Assembly: GCF_009829325.1 (NCBI RefSeq)
Contig: NZ_VUOS01000014.1
Coordinates: 1-64,000, forward strand
Reading direction: 5' to 3'
Length of the DNA: 64,000 nt
Origin: Nocardia sp. CY41
GTDB lineage: Bacteria; Actinomycetota; Actinomycetes; Mycobacteriales; Mycobacteriaceae
In this document: positions 44,180-52,052 of the stretch, in pieces
How the letters are laid out: every line of letters starts with the position of its first letter
Numbering within the stretch: position 1 is the stretch's first letter
The notes under the pieces: model-generated
Database searches by the model: none
Seen by the model: the letters and a program-made list of their open reading frames with translations, nothing else
What the model was told of the DNA's origin: nothing
Position numbers and translations under genes: made by a program

Positions 44180-45382
44180 TTATGAGGACAAGGCGTCTAG
44201 TACGTCAACCACTTCCTTATGTATCCGCCCGCGACCGAAATAAACATCCTGTGTCATCGAGACATGTCGGTGCCCCAGTTGGTCGGCGCCGACACGGGCC
44301 GACAGCGCCGCGTCATCGAGCAGCGTCGCCAGGGCCTTGCGGAAACTGTGGCTCGACACATCCGGCACGCCGAGTCGTTCGCGCACCTTGGCCCACTGCT
44401 GGTTGAAGTTGTCCGGGTCACGTAGCGTCCCGGCCGAACTGGGGAAGATCACCCCGTCTTTGCTGGGGTGCGGTTCTGTGCGACGGCGCTTCAGCATCTC
44501 CATGACGAACTTCGGCAGGATGATGTCACGGTTCCCGGCATCGGTCTTGGCGAAGCTCTCGCGAATGAGCCCACCGCCGCGCTTGCGCACGACCTTGCCG
44601 CAGATGGACGCGACGGAGGTTGCTTCGTCGATGTCGCACCAGCGCAGGCCGAGTAGTTCGCCGCGGCGCATCCCCGTGCCGATGAGCATCATGATCGGGT
44701 CGGCAAGGTCGGCCGTCCGGCAGTAGTCGGCAACCGTCCGCTTACCCCTCCACTGCACGGCGCTGGTCCGCAGATCCGCGAGGAGCTGCGCGAGCTGTTC
44801 GGCGGTGATCGACGGCGCGCCCTTCGGTGGCGCCTTGCGCTCGAGCCGCGACGTGCTGTCGATCGGGTTGACCGCAAGCACGTCGGCGACGACCGCAAGT
44901 TGCAGAGCACCGCGCAGCACCGTCCGGGCTTGCTTGGCGGTGGCATAGCCGTGCCGGTCGCAGATGGCTTGAATCGCCTTGTCCATCCGCCCGGCGGTTG
45001 CCTCGCGGGTGCGCACAGACCCGGCGCGCGGTTCGATCGCCTTCACCGCATCGCGGTAGGTGTCGATCGTGCGGGTTGCCCTCCCCTTGTTCACCAGGTT
45101 CTCAATGTGCTTGGCGCACAACACCGAGACGGGCGTCTCCCCTGTAATCTCGTCATCTCCGGCGCCCGCTCGGCGTTCTTCCAGCGCGAGCAGGAGCACA
45201 TCCTCGGCGAGCTGTCCGCGCTGGTCGTACTTGCCTTCGGGCGATTGACGCTCCACGATCCGCGTCACGCCGTCGCCATCGCGGAACCGGCAGCGCGCGA
45301 CCCATACCCCGCCCCCGAGACTCGTTCGCTTGATCTTGCCGTGGGTGCCGATGCGCAGCGGCGGTCTACCGGCCATTGTCAT
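44180..45382 (-). CDS. Tyrosine-type site-specific integrase
   Basis: 400 residues. An arm-binding N-terminus, a SAM-like core-binding domain (about 80-180) and a catalytic domain carry the recombinase residues: Arg239 (T-G-M-R-R-G-E-L), H-x-x-R at His345/Arg348 (S-H-S-F-R-K), His371 (L-G-H-R-H) and the nucleophile Tyr381. It sits 59 bases inside attL, as usual for tRNA-targeted elements. Its start overlaps the upstream regulator gene by four bases, so the two are co-expressed; this is unusual, since integrases often stand alone. Confidence 0.95.
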   Translation of the reverse strand: MTMAGRPPLRIGTHGKIKRTSLGGGVWVARCRFRDGDGVTRIVERQSPEGKYDQRGQLAEDVLLLALEERRAGAGDDEITGETPVSVLCAKHIENLVNKGRATRTIDTYRDAVKAIEPRAGSVRTREATAGRMDKAIQAICDRHGYATAKQARTVLRGALQLAVVADVLAVNPIDSTSRLERKAPPKGAPSITAEQLAQLLADLRTSAVQWRGKRTVADYCRTADLADPIMMLIGTGMRRGELLGLRWCDIDEATSVASICGKVVRKRGGGLIRESFAKTDAGNRDIILPKFVMEMLKRRRTEPHPSKDGVIFPSSAGTLRDPDNFNQQWAKVRERLGVPDVSSHSFRKALATLLDDAALSARVGADQLGHRHVSMTQDVYFGRGRIHKEVVDVLDALSS

Positions 45383-45927
45383 TCACCGATCCGGCGGTGC
45401 TCGTCTACCAGAATGCCCCGACGCCGTGCAGTGGATATCCATCGCGACGTGGTCGGCTTCGGGATGCCGTATCGCTTGAGCAATTCGGCGTTCGGGCTGA
45501 GGCCTGATGCCATACAGAAGGCATAGACGCGCGTGATGTCCTCGAGCGCGTCTGGTGTCGGCCCATTCTTTGCGAAATCATCTGCGGGCCAATCGAACCC
45601 AGTTGACATAAGGCTGTATCCCCCGCCGGGCTTGCGCTCCGTGATGAGGCCGAACTCGTCGGCGGCAGCAGCGACGATCCGTGCGACCGGGATGCGCCGG
45701 ATGTTGTCGAGTGTGACTGGCGGCCCGTCTGGCAGTTGCTCGGCGCTCAGCTTCGTGCACACGAGCCGCCCATCCTGGATGTCCAGGCGCATTTCGACCT
45801 TCACCTCCCATGGATCCTCATCGTCCGGTTTGGGCTGGGCCACCACCGTGGCCGGCGCGGCCGCGAACAGGCGGCCCCCATACAGCAGCCATCCCTGATC
45901 GGTCGAACTTGTCGAGTACGCAGGCAT
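45379..45927 (-). CDS. Element regulator with C-terminal helix-turn-helix
   Basis: 182 residues from the ATG at 45927 (GGAG 9 bases upstream). The N-terminal two thirds are alpha/beta with no known domain (W-L-L-Y-G-G-R-L-F near the start). The last 45 residues read like a helix-turn-helix (A-E-L-L-K-R-Y-G-I-P-K-P-T-T-S-R-W-I-S-T) followed by a basic wing-like end, RRRGILVDEHRR. It is divergent from excisionase across a 130-base control region and in operon with integrase, so it probably sets the integration/excision choice. Family not recognised. Confidence 0.6.
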   Translation of the reverse strand: MPAYSTSSTDQGWLLYGGRLFAAAPATVVAQPKPDDEDPWEVKVEMRLDIQDGRLVCTKLSAEQLPDGPPVTLDNIRRIPVARIVAAAADEFGLITERKPGGGYSLMSTGFDWPADDFAKNGPTPDALEDITRVYAFCMASGLSPNAELLKRYGIPKPTTSRWISTARRRGILVDEHRRIGE

Positions 45928-45945
45928 GAGCCGAGTCTCCCACAT

Positions 45946-46034
45946 TTCCGAAACGTTCCGGAAGACCGTCTTGACATCACATCCGATCCCTGCTGATACT
46001 TGACACATCTTTACGACACGGTTTGAAAAACCGT
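45946..46034. promoter_or_regulatory. Divergent control region between regulator/int and xis
   Basis: TTGACA (45971-45976), 17 bases, then TGATAC (45994-45999): a consensus-like promoter reading toward xis. A second TTGACA overlaps at 46000-46005. Two inverted repeats flank it: TTCCG...CGGAA (45946-45950/45959-45963) and ACGGTTT-gaa-AAACCGT (46018-46024/46028-46034). These are good candidates for operators of the adjacent regulator. Confidence 0.6.
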
Positions 46035-46057
46035 TCCGATTACAGAAGGAGGTCCCC

Positions 46058-46258
46058 GTGGACGCACTCGCGTCGGATGCGCAAGTCCGATGGCTTACCC
46101 GGGCTGAGGTCGCCCAGATGTTCGGCGTGCCCGTCAAGACGGTCGCCGAATGGGCCAGCAAGGGCACCGGTCCGGACTTCTACAAGATCGGCCGATACGC
46201 CCGCTACAAGCTCAGCGATTGCCTGACCTGGGCTGAGTCCCAGAAGGCCGTTGCCTAA
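46058..46258 (+). CDS. Excisionase (MerR/HTH_17-like)
   Basis: 66 residues from a GTG with AGGAGGT at 46048-46053. The winged helix reads W-L-T-R-A-E-V-A-Q-M-F-G-V-P-V-K-T-V-A-E-W with the F-Y-K-I-G-R-Y-A-R-Y-K wing, the form shared by phage excisionases. It would bend attachment-site DNA to favour excision by the integrase. The first gene rightward from the control region. Confidence 0.85.
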   Translation: MDALASDAQVRWLTRAEVAQMFGVPVKTVAEWASKGTGPDFYKIGRYARYKLSDCLTWAESQKAVA

Positions 46259-46286
46259 TGGCTGAGCCGCCGCCCCGAAACGGAAA

Positions 46287-46321
46287 CGGCCCGGGAGCTG
46301 CGCCTACAGCTCACCGGGCCG
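46287..46321. terminator. Strong hairpin just after xis
   Basis: CGGCCCGG-GAGCTG (46287-46300), 6-base loop, CAGCTC-a-CCGGGCCG (46307-46321): 14 pairs with one bulged A. It starts 29 bases after the xis stop, so it is a terminator or attenuator that limits expression of the downstream genes. No U-run. Confidence 0.55.
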
Positions 46322-46356
46322 ACGAAATCACCACCCCAACCAAGGAAGTGTTTCAG

Positions 46357-46818
46357 TTGGACACGATACCAACCCCTACCAGCCCCTCGCAGCTCGACGG
46401 CTACGCCCAGCGGGTTGCCGCCCGCATCCGCGCTCTCATCGACGAGAGCGGCAAGGACGTCGAGCAGATCGCCGCGGAGACCGGCATCAAGCCGGGCAAG
46501 CTCCGCGACTACATCGACGGCCGCAAGCCCTGGCAGATCACGGCCGTAGAACTCGTGTGCCGCCGCTCGCTCCACATCAACGGCTGGTCGGTCCTGGTGG
46601 ACAAGGCCGAGCGGGCGGCATCCGCCACCCCGAACGACAGCATGACCGACCTGATCCTCTGGCTGATCCGCAACTACGACGACCGCGTGCCCCCCTCGGC
46701 AGTCATCGACTTCGTGGTAGCCAACCGGGACGAACCGGCCGATCGGCAGTGGGCGCTGCTCACCGTCGAGTGCGACCGGATCGCCGTCGGGCACCAGGGC
46801 AAGGAGACGGCCCGATGA
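46357..46818 (+). CDS. Small element protein with Cro-like helix-turn-helix
   Basis: 153 residues from a TTG at 46357 with AAGGAAG about 9 bases upstream. An ATG at 46258 overlapping the xis stop would give 186 residues but places the large hairpin at 46287-46321 inside the coding region, so I prefer the TTG. Residues 15-70 contain A-A-R-I-R-A-L-I-D-E-S-G-K-D-V-E-Q-I-A and a following G-I-K-P-G-K-L-R-D-Y-I, a lambda-repressor-like helix-turn-helix. It could be an early regulator. Confidence 0.55.
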   Translation: MDTIPTPTSPSQLDGYAQRVAARIRALIDESGKDVEQIAAETGIKPGKLRDYIDGRKPWQITAVELVCRRSLHINGWSVLVDKAERAASATPNDSMTDLILWLIRNYDDRVPPSAVIDFVVANRDEPADRQWALLTVECDRIAVGHQGKETAR

Positions 46819-47156
46819 CCGCCGCTGCGTCCGTCCTCGACGCCGCAGCGGTCCTCGGCATCATCTTCGCCGCACCGATCGGCACTGTCGACCCGCGCGG
46901 GAAATGGCTCGGTGTGGGCTCGGTCATCGTCGCCGACAGCGGCGTGGTGAAAGCCGTTCCCCGCCACGGGATCGACCATCACGGCGAGCGCTGCTTGCTC
47001 GCCTACGCAGTGCAGGCCGCGATGCACGGGCCGGACAAGGACAGCGGCACGTGGATCTACCACCCCCGGTTGGGCTGGGCGACAGACGTCCGAGTCCGCC
47101 GCTACGGGTTCGGCAACGTCAACCACGCCGCAGCCGAGTGCGAGGGGGTGCGCTGA
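46815..47156 (+). CDS. Small element protein, unknown
   Basis: 113 residues, start overlapping the preceding stop (ATGA). A hydrophobic N-terminal stretch (about 5-22) is followed by a G-S-V-I-V-A-D-S-G-V-V-K strand and a His/Cys-containing middle (H-G-I-D-H-H-G-E-R-C). Too little to assign a family. Stop and next start overlap as TGATG. Confidence 0.55.
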   Translation: MTAAASVLDAAAVLGIIFAAPIGTVDPRGKWLGVGSVIVADSGVVKAVPRHGIDHHGERCLLAYAVQAAMHGPDKDSGTWIYHPRLGWATDVRVRRYGFGNVNHAAAECEGVR

Positions 47157-47443
47157 TGACACACCCTCACGTGGCCCCGTCGCTCGGTAGGCCCATCACC
47201 TGCCCGGCCGACGCCCGGGAGCTGTGGCGCAAGCACTTCGGCGCCCATCCCGTCCCGGCCACCAACCCGCGCGTACCGCGGACCACCGAGCAGGCATGGC
47301 GGGAACATGCCCGCCGCGCCCAGCTCGAAGCCGCTCGCGCTCGTCTCGCCTCCGCGAACGAACTGCCCTGGCCCGACGCCGAGTCCGCATGGCTCGACGC
47401 CTTCCGCCTGGCCCGCGCCGTGTTCGTCGACGAGACGCCCTAG
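47156..47443 (+). CDS. Small helical element protein, unknown
   Basis: 95 residues with a Pro-rich first third and an Ala/Arg/Glu-rich helical remainder (Q-A-W-R-E-H-A-R-R-A-Q-L-E-A-A-R-A-R-L). No known domain. Part of the tightly overlapping early operon. Confidence 0.5.
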   Translation: MTHPHVAPSLGRPITCPADARELWRKHFGAHPVPATNPRVPRTTEQAWREHARRAQLEAARARLASANELPWPDAESAWLDAFRLARAVFVDETP

Positions 47444-47460
47444 ACCCCGAAAGGAACCTC

Positions 47461-47808
47461 ATGGAAGACATCGACCTGGCGCTGATCGTCAACGACGATG
47501 GCACACCGCGCGGCGTCCTCGACGTCTCGCAAATCCAAAGCGCGGCAACGGTGATGATGTACGAGTACGCCGTTGCGGCAGGCGACGACGACGCAACCGA
47601 TCGCGTCGGCATCGAATGGGCGCAGATCCTCCCGCCGGACGAACTCGGCTACACCACGGCCGCCGCTCTGTCGCTGCTCGCGCGGAACGTGTTGGGGCCG
47701 CTGTTGCAGGTGCTCGACGCGGTCTCGCCTGAGCTTGGGGCGGACCTACGGGCCAAGCTCGTCGAGTCCCGCGACTACGCGCAGGCCACCCTCGGCGGTG
47801 GCCGTTGA
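47461..47808 (+). CDS. Small acidic element protein, unknown
   Basis: 115 residues; GAAAGGAAC precedes the ATG. Acidic, soluble, with a helical second half (A-A-A-L-S-L-L-A-R-N-V-L-G-P-L-L-Q-V-L). It directly precedes the RepA-like ATPase with a TTGA overlap, so it may be a replication accessory, but nothing in the sequence proves it. Confidence 0.5.
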   Translation: MEDIDLALIVNDDGTPRGVLDVSQIQSAATVMMYEYAVAAGDDDATDRVGIEWAQILPPDELGYTTAAALSLLARNVLGPLLQVLDAVSPELGADLRAKLVESRDYAQATLGGGR

Positions 47809-49112
47809 CCAACAACAACGAAACCCAGGGCGCGGCCGCATCGGCCGCGCCTTCGGGCGTTCTCCCCGAACCGACCGCGCATTGCCGCGGGCACAACCTG
47901 TTCATGCCGACGTGCCAGAAGTGCAAGGCGGCATCCCGGCGGCAGATCGAGCGTCGGCGCACTGCCGTTCATGCCCGAGACGGCCGGACCCCGACCGAGC
48001 GGTCCCAGGCCGTTCAGGACATGACCGCAGAACTCATCGCGCAGATTCAGGACGAAGACGGATCGGCCGGAGACGAACCACCACCCGAAGAAGCCGAAGT
48101 GGTCCCTTCCACCCCGCGCAGTCTGCTGGATTCGATGTTCAACGGCACATGGCTGGACGCGCAAGAATTTCCGCCGCTGGAATGGCTGGTCGAAGGCGTC
48201 GTCTCGGAAGGATTCGGCCTGCTCGTCGGTGCACCGAAGGCGGGAAAGTCCTGGATGGCCGGCGGGCTCGCGCTCGCATGTTCCTCCGGCGGATATGCGC
48301 TCGGCAAAATCCCCGTGAAGCAGCGCCCCGTGTTCTACCTCGCGCTCGAGGACGGCCCGCGCCGCTTGCAATCGCGGTTTCGGACCATGGCCGACGGCGG
48401 ACCTCTTCCCGCCGAAGTTCACTTCATGGTCACAGCCCGCCCAAACGAGGTACCCGGAATTATCGCCGAGTACCTCCACCTGTTCGGCCACCGCAAGCCG
48501 CTGATCATCCTCGACACGCTCGGCAAGGTGAAGCCTCCCAAGCTGGCCGGGCAGGAGTCCTACAGCGCCGACTACGCCATGGGATCAAGGCTGAAGGACC
48601 TCACCGATTCGTCCCCAGGGTCATGTCTGCTCGCGGTGCACCACACCCGCAAGGCGGAAAGTACGGATTTCGTCGATGCGGTGAGCGGCACTCAGGGCAT
48701 CGCGGGATCGGCCGATTTCGTGCTCGTGCTCAGTCGCAAGCGCAAGGAAGACCGCGCTGTATTGGCTGTGACGGGCCGCGACGTACCCGAGAACGAATAT
48801 GCGTTGGTCGCCGACGGCGGGCGCTGGTTCCTCGACGGTATGGACCTGATGGACTCCGCTGCCACGGTGGAGCGCCGCAGGGAGGCAGGCAATCTCGGGG
48901 ACCGAACCATGGACATCTTCCAGTACGTGATGGACCACGGGCCGACCACACCCGCGGTCGTCGCGGAAGCGCTGTCGATGGACAACAAGCTGGTCGGCAA
49001 CAAGCTCTCGCAGCTGTACGAGTCGGGCCGGATCGCGCGGCCGAAGCGTGGAACTTACGAACGGATTCGCACCACTGGTGAAAGTGGTGAAAGTGGTGAA
49101 ACGGATGCATAG
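47805..49112 (+). CDS. RepA-like AAA ATPase/helicase of the element
   Basis: 435 residues from a TTG overlapping the preceding stop. A Cys/His cluster (Cys27, His30, Cys37, Cys40) suggests a small zinc site. The RecA-fold core has Walker A GAPKAGKS (142-149), Walker B-like L-I-I-L-D-T-L-G (Asp237) and V-H-H-T-R-K in motif 3 position, as in RSF1010 RepA-type hexameric helicases and AAA_25 proteins. The C-terminal 70 residues form a winged helix (V-V-A-E-A-L-S-M-D-N-K-L-V-G-N-K-L-S). Its last codons and the next 160 bases carry the iteron-like repeats, so it likely acts there. Confidence 0.75.
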   Translation: MTNNNETQGAAASAAPSGVLPEPTAHCRGHNLFMPTCQKCKAASRRQIERRRTAVHARDGRTPTERSQAVQDMTAELIAQIQDEDGSAGDEPPPEEAEVVPSTPRSLLDSMFNGTWLDAQEFPPLEWLVEGVVSEGFGLLVGAPKAGKSWMAGGLALACSSGGYALGKIPVKQRPVFYLALEDGPRRLQSRFRTMADGGPLPAEVHFMVTARPNEVPGIIAEYLHLFGHRKPLIILDTLGKVKPPKLAGQESYSADYAMGSRLKDLTDSSPGSCLLAVHHTRKAESTDFVDAVSGTQGIAGSADFVLVLSRKRKEDRAVLAVTGRDVPENEYALVADGGRWFLDGMDLMDSAATVERRREAGNLGDRTMDIFQYVMDHGPTTPAVVAEALSMDNKLVGNKLSQLYESGRIARPKRGTYERIRTTGESGESGETDA

Positions 49113-49258
49113 CAGCAGGTCAGGTGGGGTTCGAGATTTCACCACCGTTTCACCGGTCCCGCCGTTTCACCACCTGACCCGTTTCACCGGTCGTTTCACC
49201 ATCGTTTCATCCGCCCAAAGCCATGACCTGCGCTTTCACCACTTTCACCAGTTTCACC
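49077..49258. repeat. Iteron-like cluster of GGTGAAA/TTTCACC
   Basis: Three direct GGTGAAA copies at 9-base period (49077, 49086, 49095) end the ATPase gene. Then TTTCACC, the complement, occurs at 49137, 49148, 49165, 49182, 49194, 49234, 49243 and 49252, with a TTTCATC variant at 49205. The last three again have 9-base period, mirroring the left triplet. Eleven perfect heptamers in 182 bases beside a helicase-type gene suggest a replication origin or a copy-control site. Confidence 0.75.
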
Positions 49259-49282
49259 AGTGCTCCTGAAAGGAACCACCCC

Positions 49283-49564
49283 GTGACCACTCTCGACTTC
49301 TCCGTCAATCCGAAACGGCCGCGCGATCCGAAGTCCGGCGAGTACTACTACCGCATCGAACTGGCCGACGGCAGGGAACTGCTCGTCGTCGCCGAGGACG
49401 TGCTGACCGTCGACGGCTGCCTCCGCTGCGAGACCGACGGATCGACCACCCTCGCCCTCCCTGCCGGTTCGTGGGTCTCGGTCTACATGTGCGAAGCGTT
49501 CCACGCCTACGACCCGTGGTCCATCCTCCACCTCGAGGCGCCCACCAGGGGCGATGTCGCATGA
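49283..49564 (+). CDS. Small element protein, unknown
   Basis: 93 residues from a GTG preceded by GAAAGGAAC. Beta-rich (Y-Y-Y-R-I-E-L-A-D-G-R-E-L-L-V-V-A-E-D-V-L) with one hydrophobic strand near the end. No known family. First gene beyond the repeat cluster; its stop overlaps the next start (ATGA). Confidence 0.55.
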   Translation: MTTLDFSVNPKRPRDPKSGEYYYRIELADGRELLVVAEDVLTVDGCLRCETDGSTTLALPAGSWVSVYMCEAFHAYDPWSILHLEAPTRGDVA

Positions 49565-50043
49565 CCGCAACCATCGAGCGGATAGCAGGCGAGGACGCCA
49601 TCGTGTGGCTCGACAACCTCGAGCGCTACGACTACGTCCGCGAATCCCTCAATCACTGGGTGCCCCGCCGCGGCGGCCGCATCCGCTGGCCTCACGGTCG
49701 CCTCGTCGGCTACGCCGAACTACGGCGAGACGCTGCCCCATGGATGGCCGCCGACAGCCTCGGACCGGCAGCCTTCGCCCGCCGCGTGTTCTGGGTCAAG
49801 GAATACGACCGCAGCGAACAACCCAACGACATCTACGCAGTCGGTTGCCCGATCGAAGCGGTCGACCCTCGCACCGTCGCCCCGGGCGTCCTCGGTGACA
49901 AGACAACTCGCGCTTGGGGCTGCACATGTTTCGACGCATCGCATCCGTTCCCCGGACGCTGCCACGACTGCCACACCAGACGCGTGACCACCCTCCGCAC
50001 CGGAATCGCCGTCAAGGGACATCACCCCACGAGAAAGGCGTGA
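49561..50043 (+). CDS. Element protein with Cys/His cluster, unknown
   Basis: 160 residues. The C-terminal third has C-T-C...C-H-D-C-H, a possible zinc-binding knuckle. The first 100 residues are alpha/beta with many aromatic residues (W-L-D-N-L-E-R-Y-D-Y-V-R). A nucleic-acid-binding role would suit its place in the early operon, but this is a guess. Confidence 0.55.
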   Translation: MTATIERIAGEDAIVWLDNLERYDYVRESLNHWVPRRGGRIRWPHGRLVGYAELRRDAAPWMAADSLGPAAFARRVFWVKEYDRSEQPNDIYAVGCPIEAVDPRTVAPGVLGDKTTRAWGCTCFDASHPFPGRCHDCHTRRVTTLRTGIAVKGHHPTRKA

Positions 50044-50044
50044 A

Positions 50045-50110
50045 ATGACCAATCCGCAGGCACACCTGTGCTCGTCGGTGAAGCGCATCATCCGGAGCGC
50101 CGACGCATGA
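50045..50110 (+). CDS. 21-codon leader-like ORF
   Basis: ATG to TGA, 21 codons (M-T-N-P-Q-A-H-L-C...), starting one base after the preceding stop codon and overlapping the next start by four bases. The spacing on both sides is that of translational coupling, so it may simply carry ribosomes across the gap. It could also be chance. Confidence 0.3.
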   Translation: MTNPQAHLCSSVKRIIRSADA

Positions 50111-50445
50111 ACCTCTCCGACACCGAAGTTCTGGCCGCCTACTACGCGCTGCGCGACGTCATCCGAACCCGTCGACTCTATGGCGTCGCGATCCCCAGCG
50201 AAGTTCAACGCCTCTACGACCGGATAGACCGTGTCATCCGAGGGGACGTCGACCAGGACGACACCCCCCGCGACGACATCACCGACACCGAGTGCGGCAC
50301 AGCCGAAGCCGCGGTCATCCTCGGCTACTCCGAACGCTACGTCCGCATGATCGCCGCCAGCCTCGACGGCATCCGCGTAGGCCGCACCTGGATCTTCAAC
50401 CGGCGCACCGTGCAGGAGTACGCCGACGCTCGCCCCGCCGCCTGA
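50107..50445 (+). CDS. Small DNA-binding protein with excisionase-like helix-turn-helix
   Basis: 112 residues from the ATG at 50107. The C-terminal half, T-A-E-A-A-V-I-L-G-Y-S-E-R-Y-V-R-M-I-A-A and the wing I-R-V-G-R-T-W-I-F-N, is an HTH_17-type winged helix ending in a W-x-F-N-R-R recognition segment. It is the second such protein in the element besides xis, so it may be an alternative excisionase or a regulator. It closes the early operon ahead of a strong terminator. Confidence 0.65.
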   Translation: MNLSDTEVLAAYYALRDVIRTRRLYGVAIPSEVQRLYDRIDRVIRGDVDQDDTPRDDITDTECGTAEAAVILGYSERYVRMIAASLDGIRVGRTWIFNRRTVQEYADARPAA

Positions 50446-50531
50446 CCGTTCCGGATGCGGAAGGGCACGCCCCCACTGTCCGCGCACACTGAAGGCGCAG
50501 TGATCTTGGGGCAACGAGTCACTGTCGGAAA

Positions 50532-50585
50532 GCGAAGGGCGGACCGCCCGGACGAAGGGATGCGTCCAGCGGTCCGCCCTTTCGC
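50532..50585. terminator. Branched hairpin terminator after the early operon
   Basis: AAGGGCGGACCGC (50535-50547) and GCGGTCCGCCCTT (50569-50581) form a 13-bp perfect stem extended by GCGA/TCGC. The apex contains a smaller GGACG/CGTCC stem. It separates early genes from the following group. Confidence 0.8.
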
Positions 50586-50614
50586 ATTGAGCCACAAAGG
50601 AGAGCGGAACGGAC

Positions 50615-50860
50615 ATGGCAACACCCTCGGAACTTCTCTCGGACGCGGTAGTCAGCTACCTGTCCGCGCTCGACCAACGCGACTTCGACGCCCTCGTGGC
50701 GCAAGCACGGCCGCCGGCCGAAACCCCCGCGGCCGCACTCGGCTACGTCGCCAACGACACCGACCCCCACCTGCCGCGCACCACCCGACGCGCCACCGTC
50801 GCCGACGCGAAGGCCGAAGCCGCACGACGCCACACCAGCCGCCAGGAGGCCAACCGATGA
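50615..50860 (+). CDS. Small element protein, unknown
   Basis: 81 residues with GGAGAG upstream of the ATG. Helical N-terminal half (E-L-L-S-D-A-V-V-S-Y-L-S-A-L-D-Q-R-D-F-D-A-L) and an Ala/Arg-rich basic tail. Overlaps the next start by four bases. Confidence 0.5.
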   Translation: MATPSELLSDAVVSYLSALDQRDFDALVAQARPPAETPAAALGYVANDTDPHLPRTTRRATVADAKAEAARRHTSRQEANR

Positions 50861-51855
50861 CCATGCGCGACACCGTGCCCGCCCTCGGCCACATCCGCCG
50901 GATGCGCGAAAACCCCGCCCTCAATGCCGCGTTCGCCGCCCTCGGCGCGGACGACGAATACACGCGCGCGTTCCGCGTCGCCGAGCAAGCCGAGCAGCGA
51001 CTCCGCGCGCTCACACCCGCCCCCAACTACAGCGACGCGGTCGCCGACATCCTCGACGCCGGACAGCTCCCCGCCGACTTCGGCGAATGGCTGCGCGAGC
51101 ACAACACCGCCCAGGGCCGCTACGACGCCGAACGCCAAGCGCTCACCAACCTGCGCACCGACGCCGCCGCCCGGTGCTGGGCCATCCTCACCGCCAACCC
51201 CGGGCGCCTGCTCACCAACCTGCACCAGCAACTCACCGCGCTCATCGACCAGGCCAGCGCATCCGCCGCGGTACTGGGCGACATCACCGACGCCGAAGAC
51301 ATCGTCCGCGCCGGCCATGACGCCGTCCAAGCCTTCGGCGCCCTCGACCAGGCTCACGGCAAATACATCGAGATCCGCAGCGCACAGCAGAAGGTCATGC
51401 GCGAATGCGTCGACGACATCCTCGTCCGCAACTGCCGCTCCGACCAGTGCAACGACAAGGCCGCAACGGACGCCTACTTCGCCAACCTCGATGAGCTGTA
51501 TCCCGGATGGCGACGCCGCCCCGGCCAGCCTGACCGGCAGTACCTCGGCGCCGGACCTGACCCGCGTGACGGTGTGCCCTGGCCGCAGGACGGCCCGATG
51601 CAACTGGCCTGGTTCATCAACCACGGTGCCGAGTTCTGGGTACCCACACCCGCACAGCTCGAGGAGCTGCACAAGCAGCGGCGTGAACGGAACTACGCGA
51701 TCGAACGGGAACGCACAGCCCCCGACTACGTGCGCGATCGGATGCGCAAAGAGCGCGAGACCGGCGAGCAGGCCAAGCGGCCACGGCCCGGACCCGAACA
51801 GCTGCGGCGAGCCAACGTGCAACGCCGCATGTCCACACCCGGACTCGTCGGATGA
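50857..51855 (+). CDS. Helical element protein, unknown
   Basis: 332 residues, almost entirely helical (long Ala/Gln/Arg/Glu-rich stretches, about 20-200), then a C-terminal part with P-W-P-Q-D-G-P-M-Q-L-A-W-F-I-N-H-G-A-E-F-W and a basic tail. No Walker, nuclease or capsid signature. It occupies the place where a phage would have head genes or a scaffold, but nothing shows that it is one. The frame is open upstream to 50455; I start at the ATGA overlap with the previous gene. Confidence 0.55.
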   Translation: MTMRDTVPALGHIRRMRENPALNAAFAALGADDEYTRAFRVAEQAEQRLRALTPAPNYSDAVADILDAGQLPADFGEWLREHNTAQGRYDAERQALTNLRTDAAARCWAILTANPGRLLTNLHQQLTALIDQASASAAVLGDITDAEDIVRAGHDAVQAFGALDQAHGKYIEIRSAQQKVMRECVDDILVRNCRSDQCNDKAATDAYFANLDELYPGWRRRPGQPDRQYLGAGPDPRDGVPWPQDGPMQLAWFINHGAEFWVPTPAQLEELHKQRRERNYAIERERTAPDYVRDRMRKERETGEQAKRPRPGPEQLRRANVQRRMSTPGLVG

Positions 51856-52010
51856 GCGGGCAGCACATGCCAGCAGCCCAGGTCACCCAGCCTGCCGACG
51901 TCGACAACCTGACCGGCGCGGCCAGCGACCAGGCCCCCAAGGCCCTCCCCCCGGCGCCAGCCCCGTACTGGGGCGTTCTGCGAACTTCCATCTCCGCATG
52001 CATTCGATAG
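51852..52010 (+). CDS. Small Pro/Ala-rich ORF
   Basis: 52 residues, ATG overlapping the preceding stop (ATGA). Composition is Pro/Ala/Gln-rich with a C-terminal A-C-I-R. It is coupled in the way of its neighbours, which argues for a real gene, but there is no family signal. Confidence 0.4.
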   Translation: MSGQHMPAAQVTQPADVDNLTGAASDQAPKALPPAPAPYWGVLRTSISACIR

Positions 52011-52052
52011 ATCCCGGGGTGTTCCCGGGTGTCCGGTCAGGAGGTAGTACCC

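Noticed and set aside
49077..49258. CRISPR array
   Set aside because: The repeats are 7-9 bases, occur in both orientations and have no spacers of constant length.
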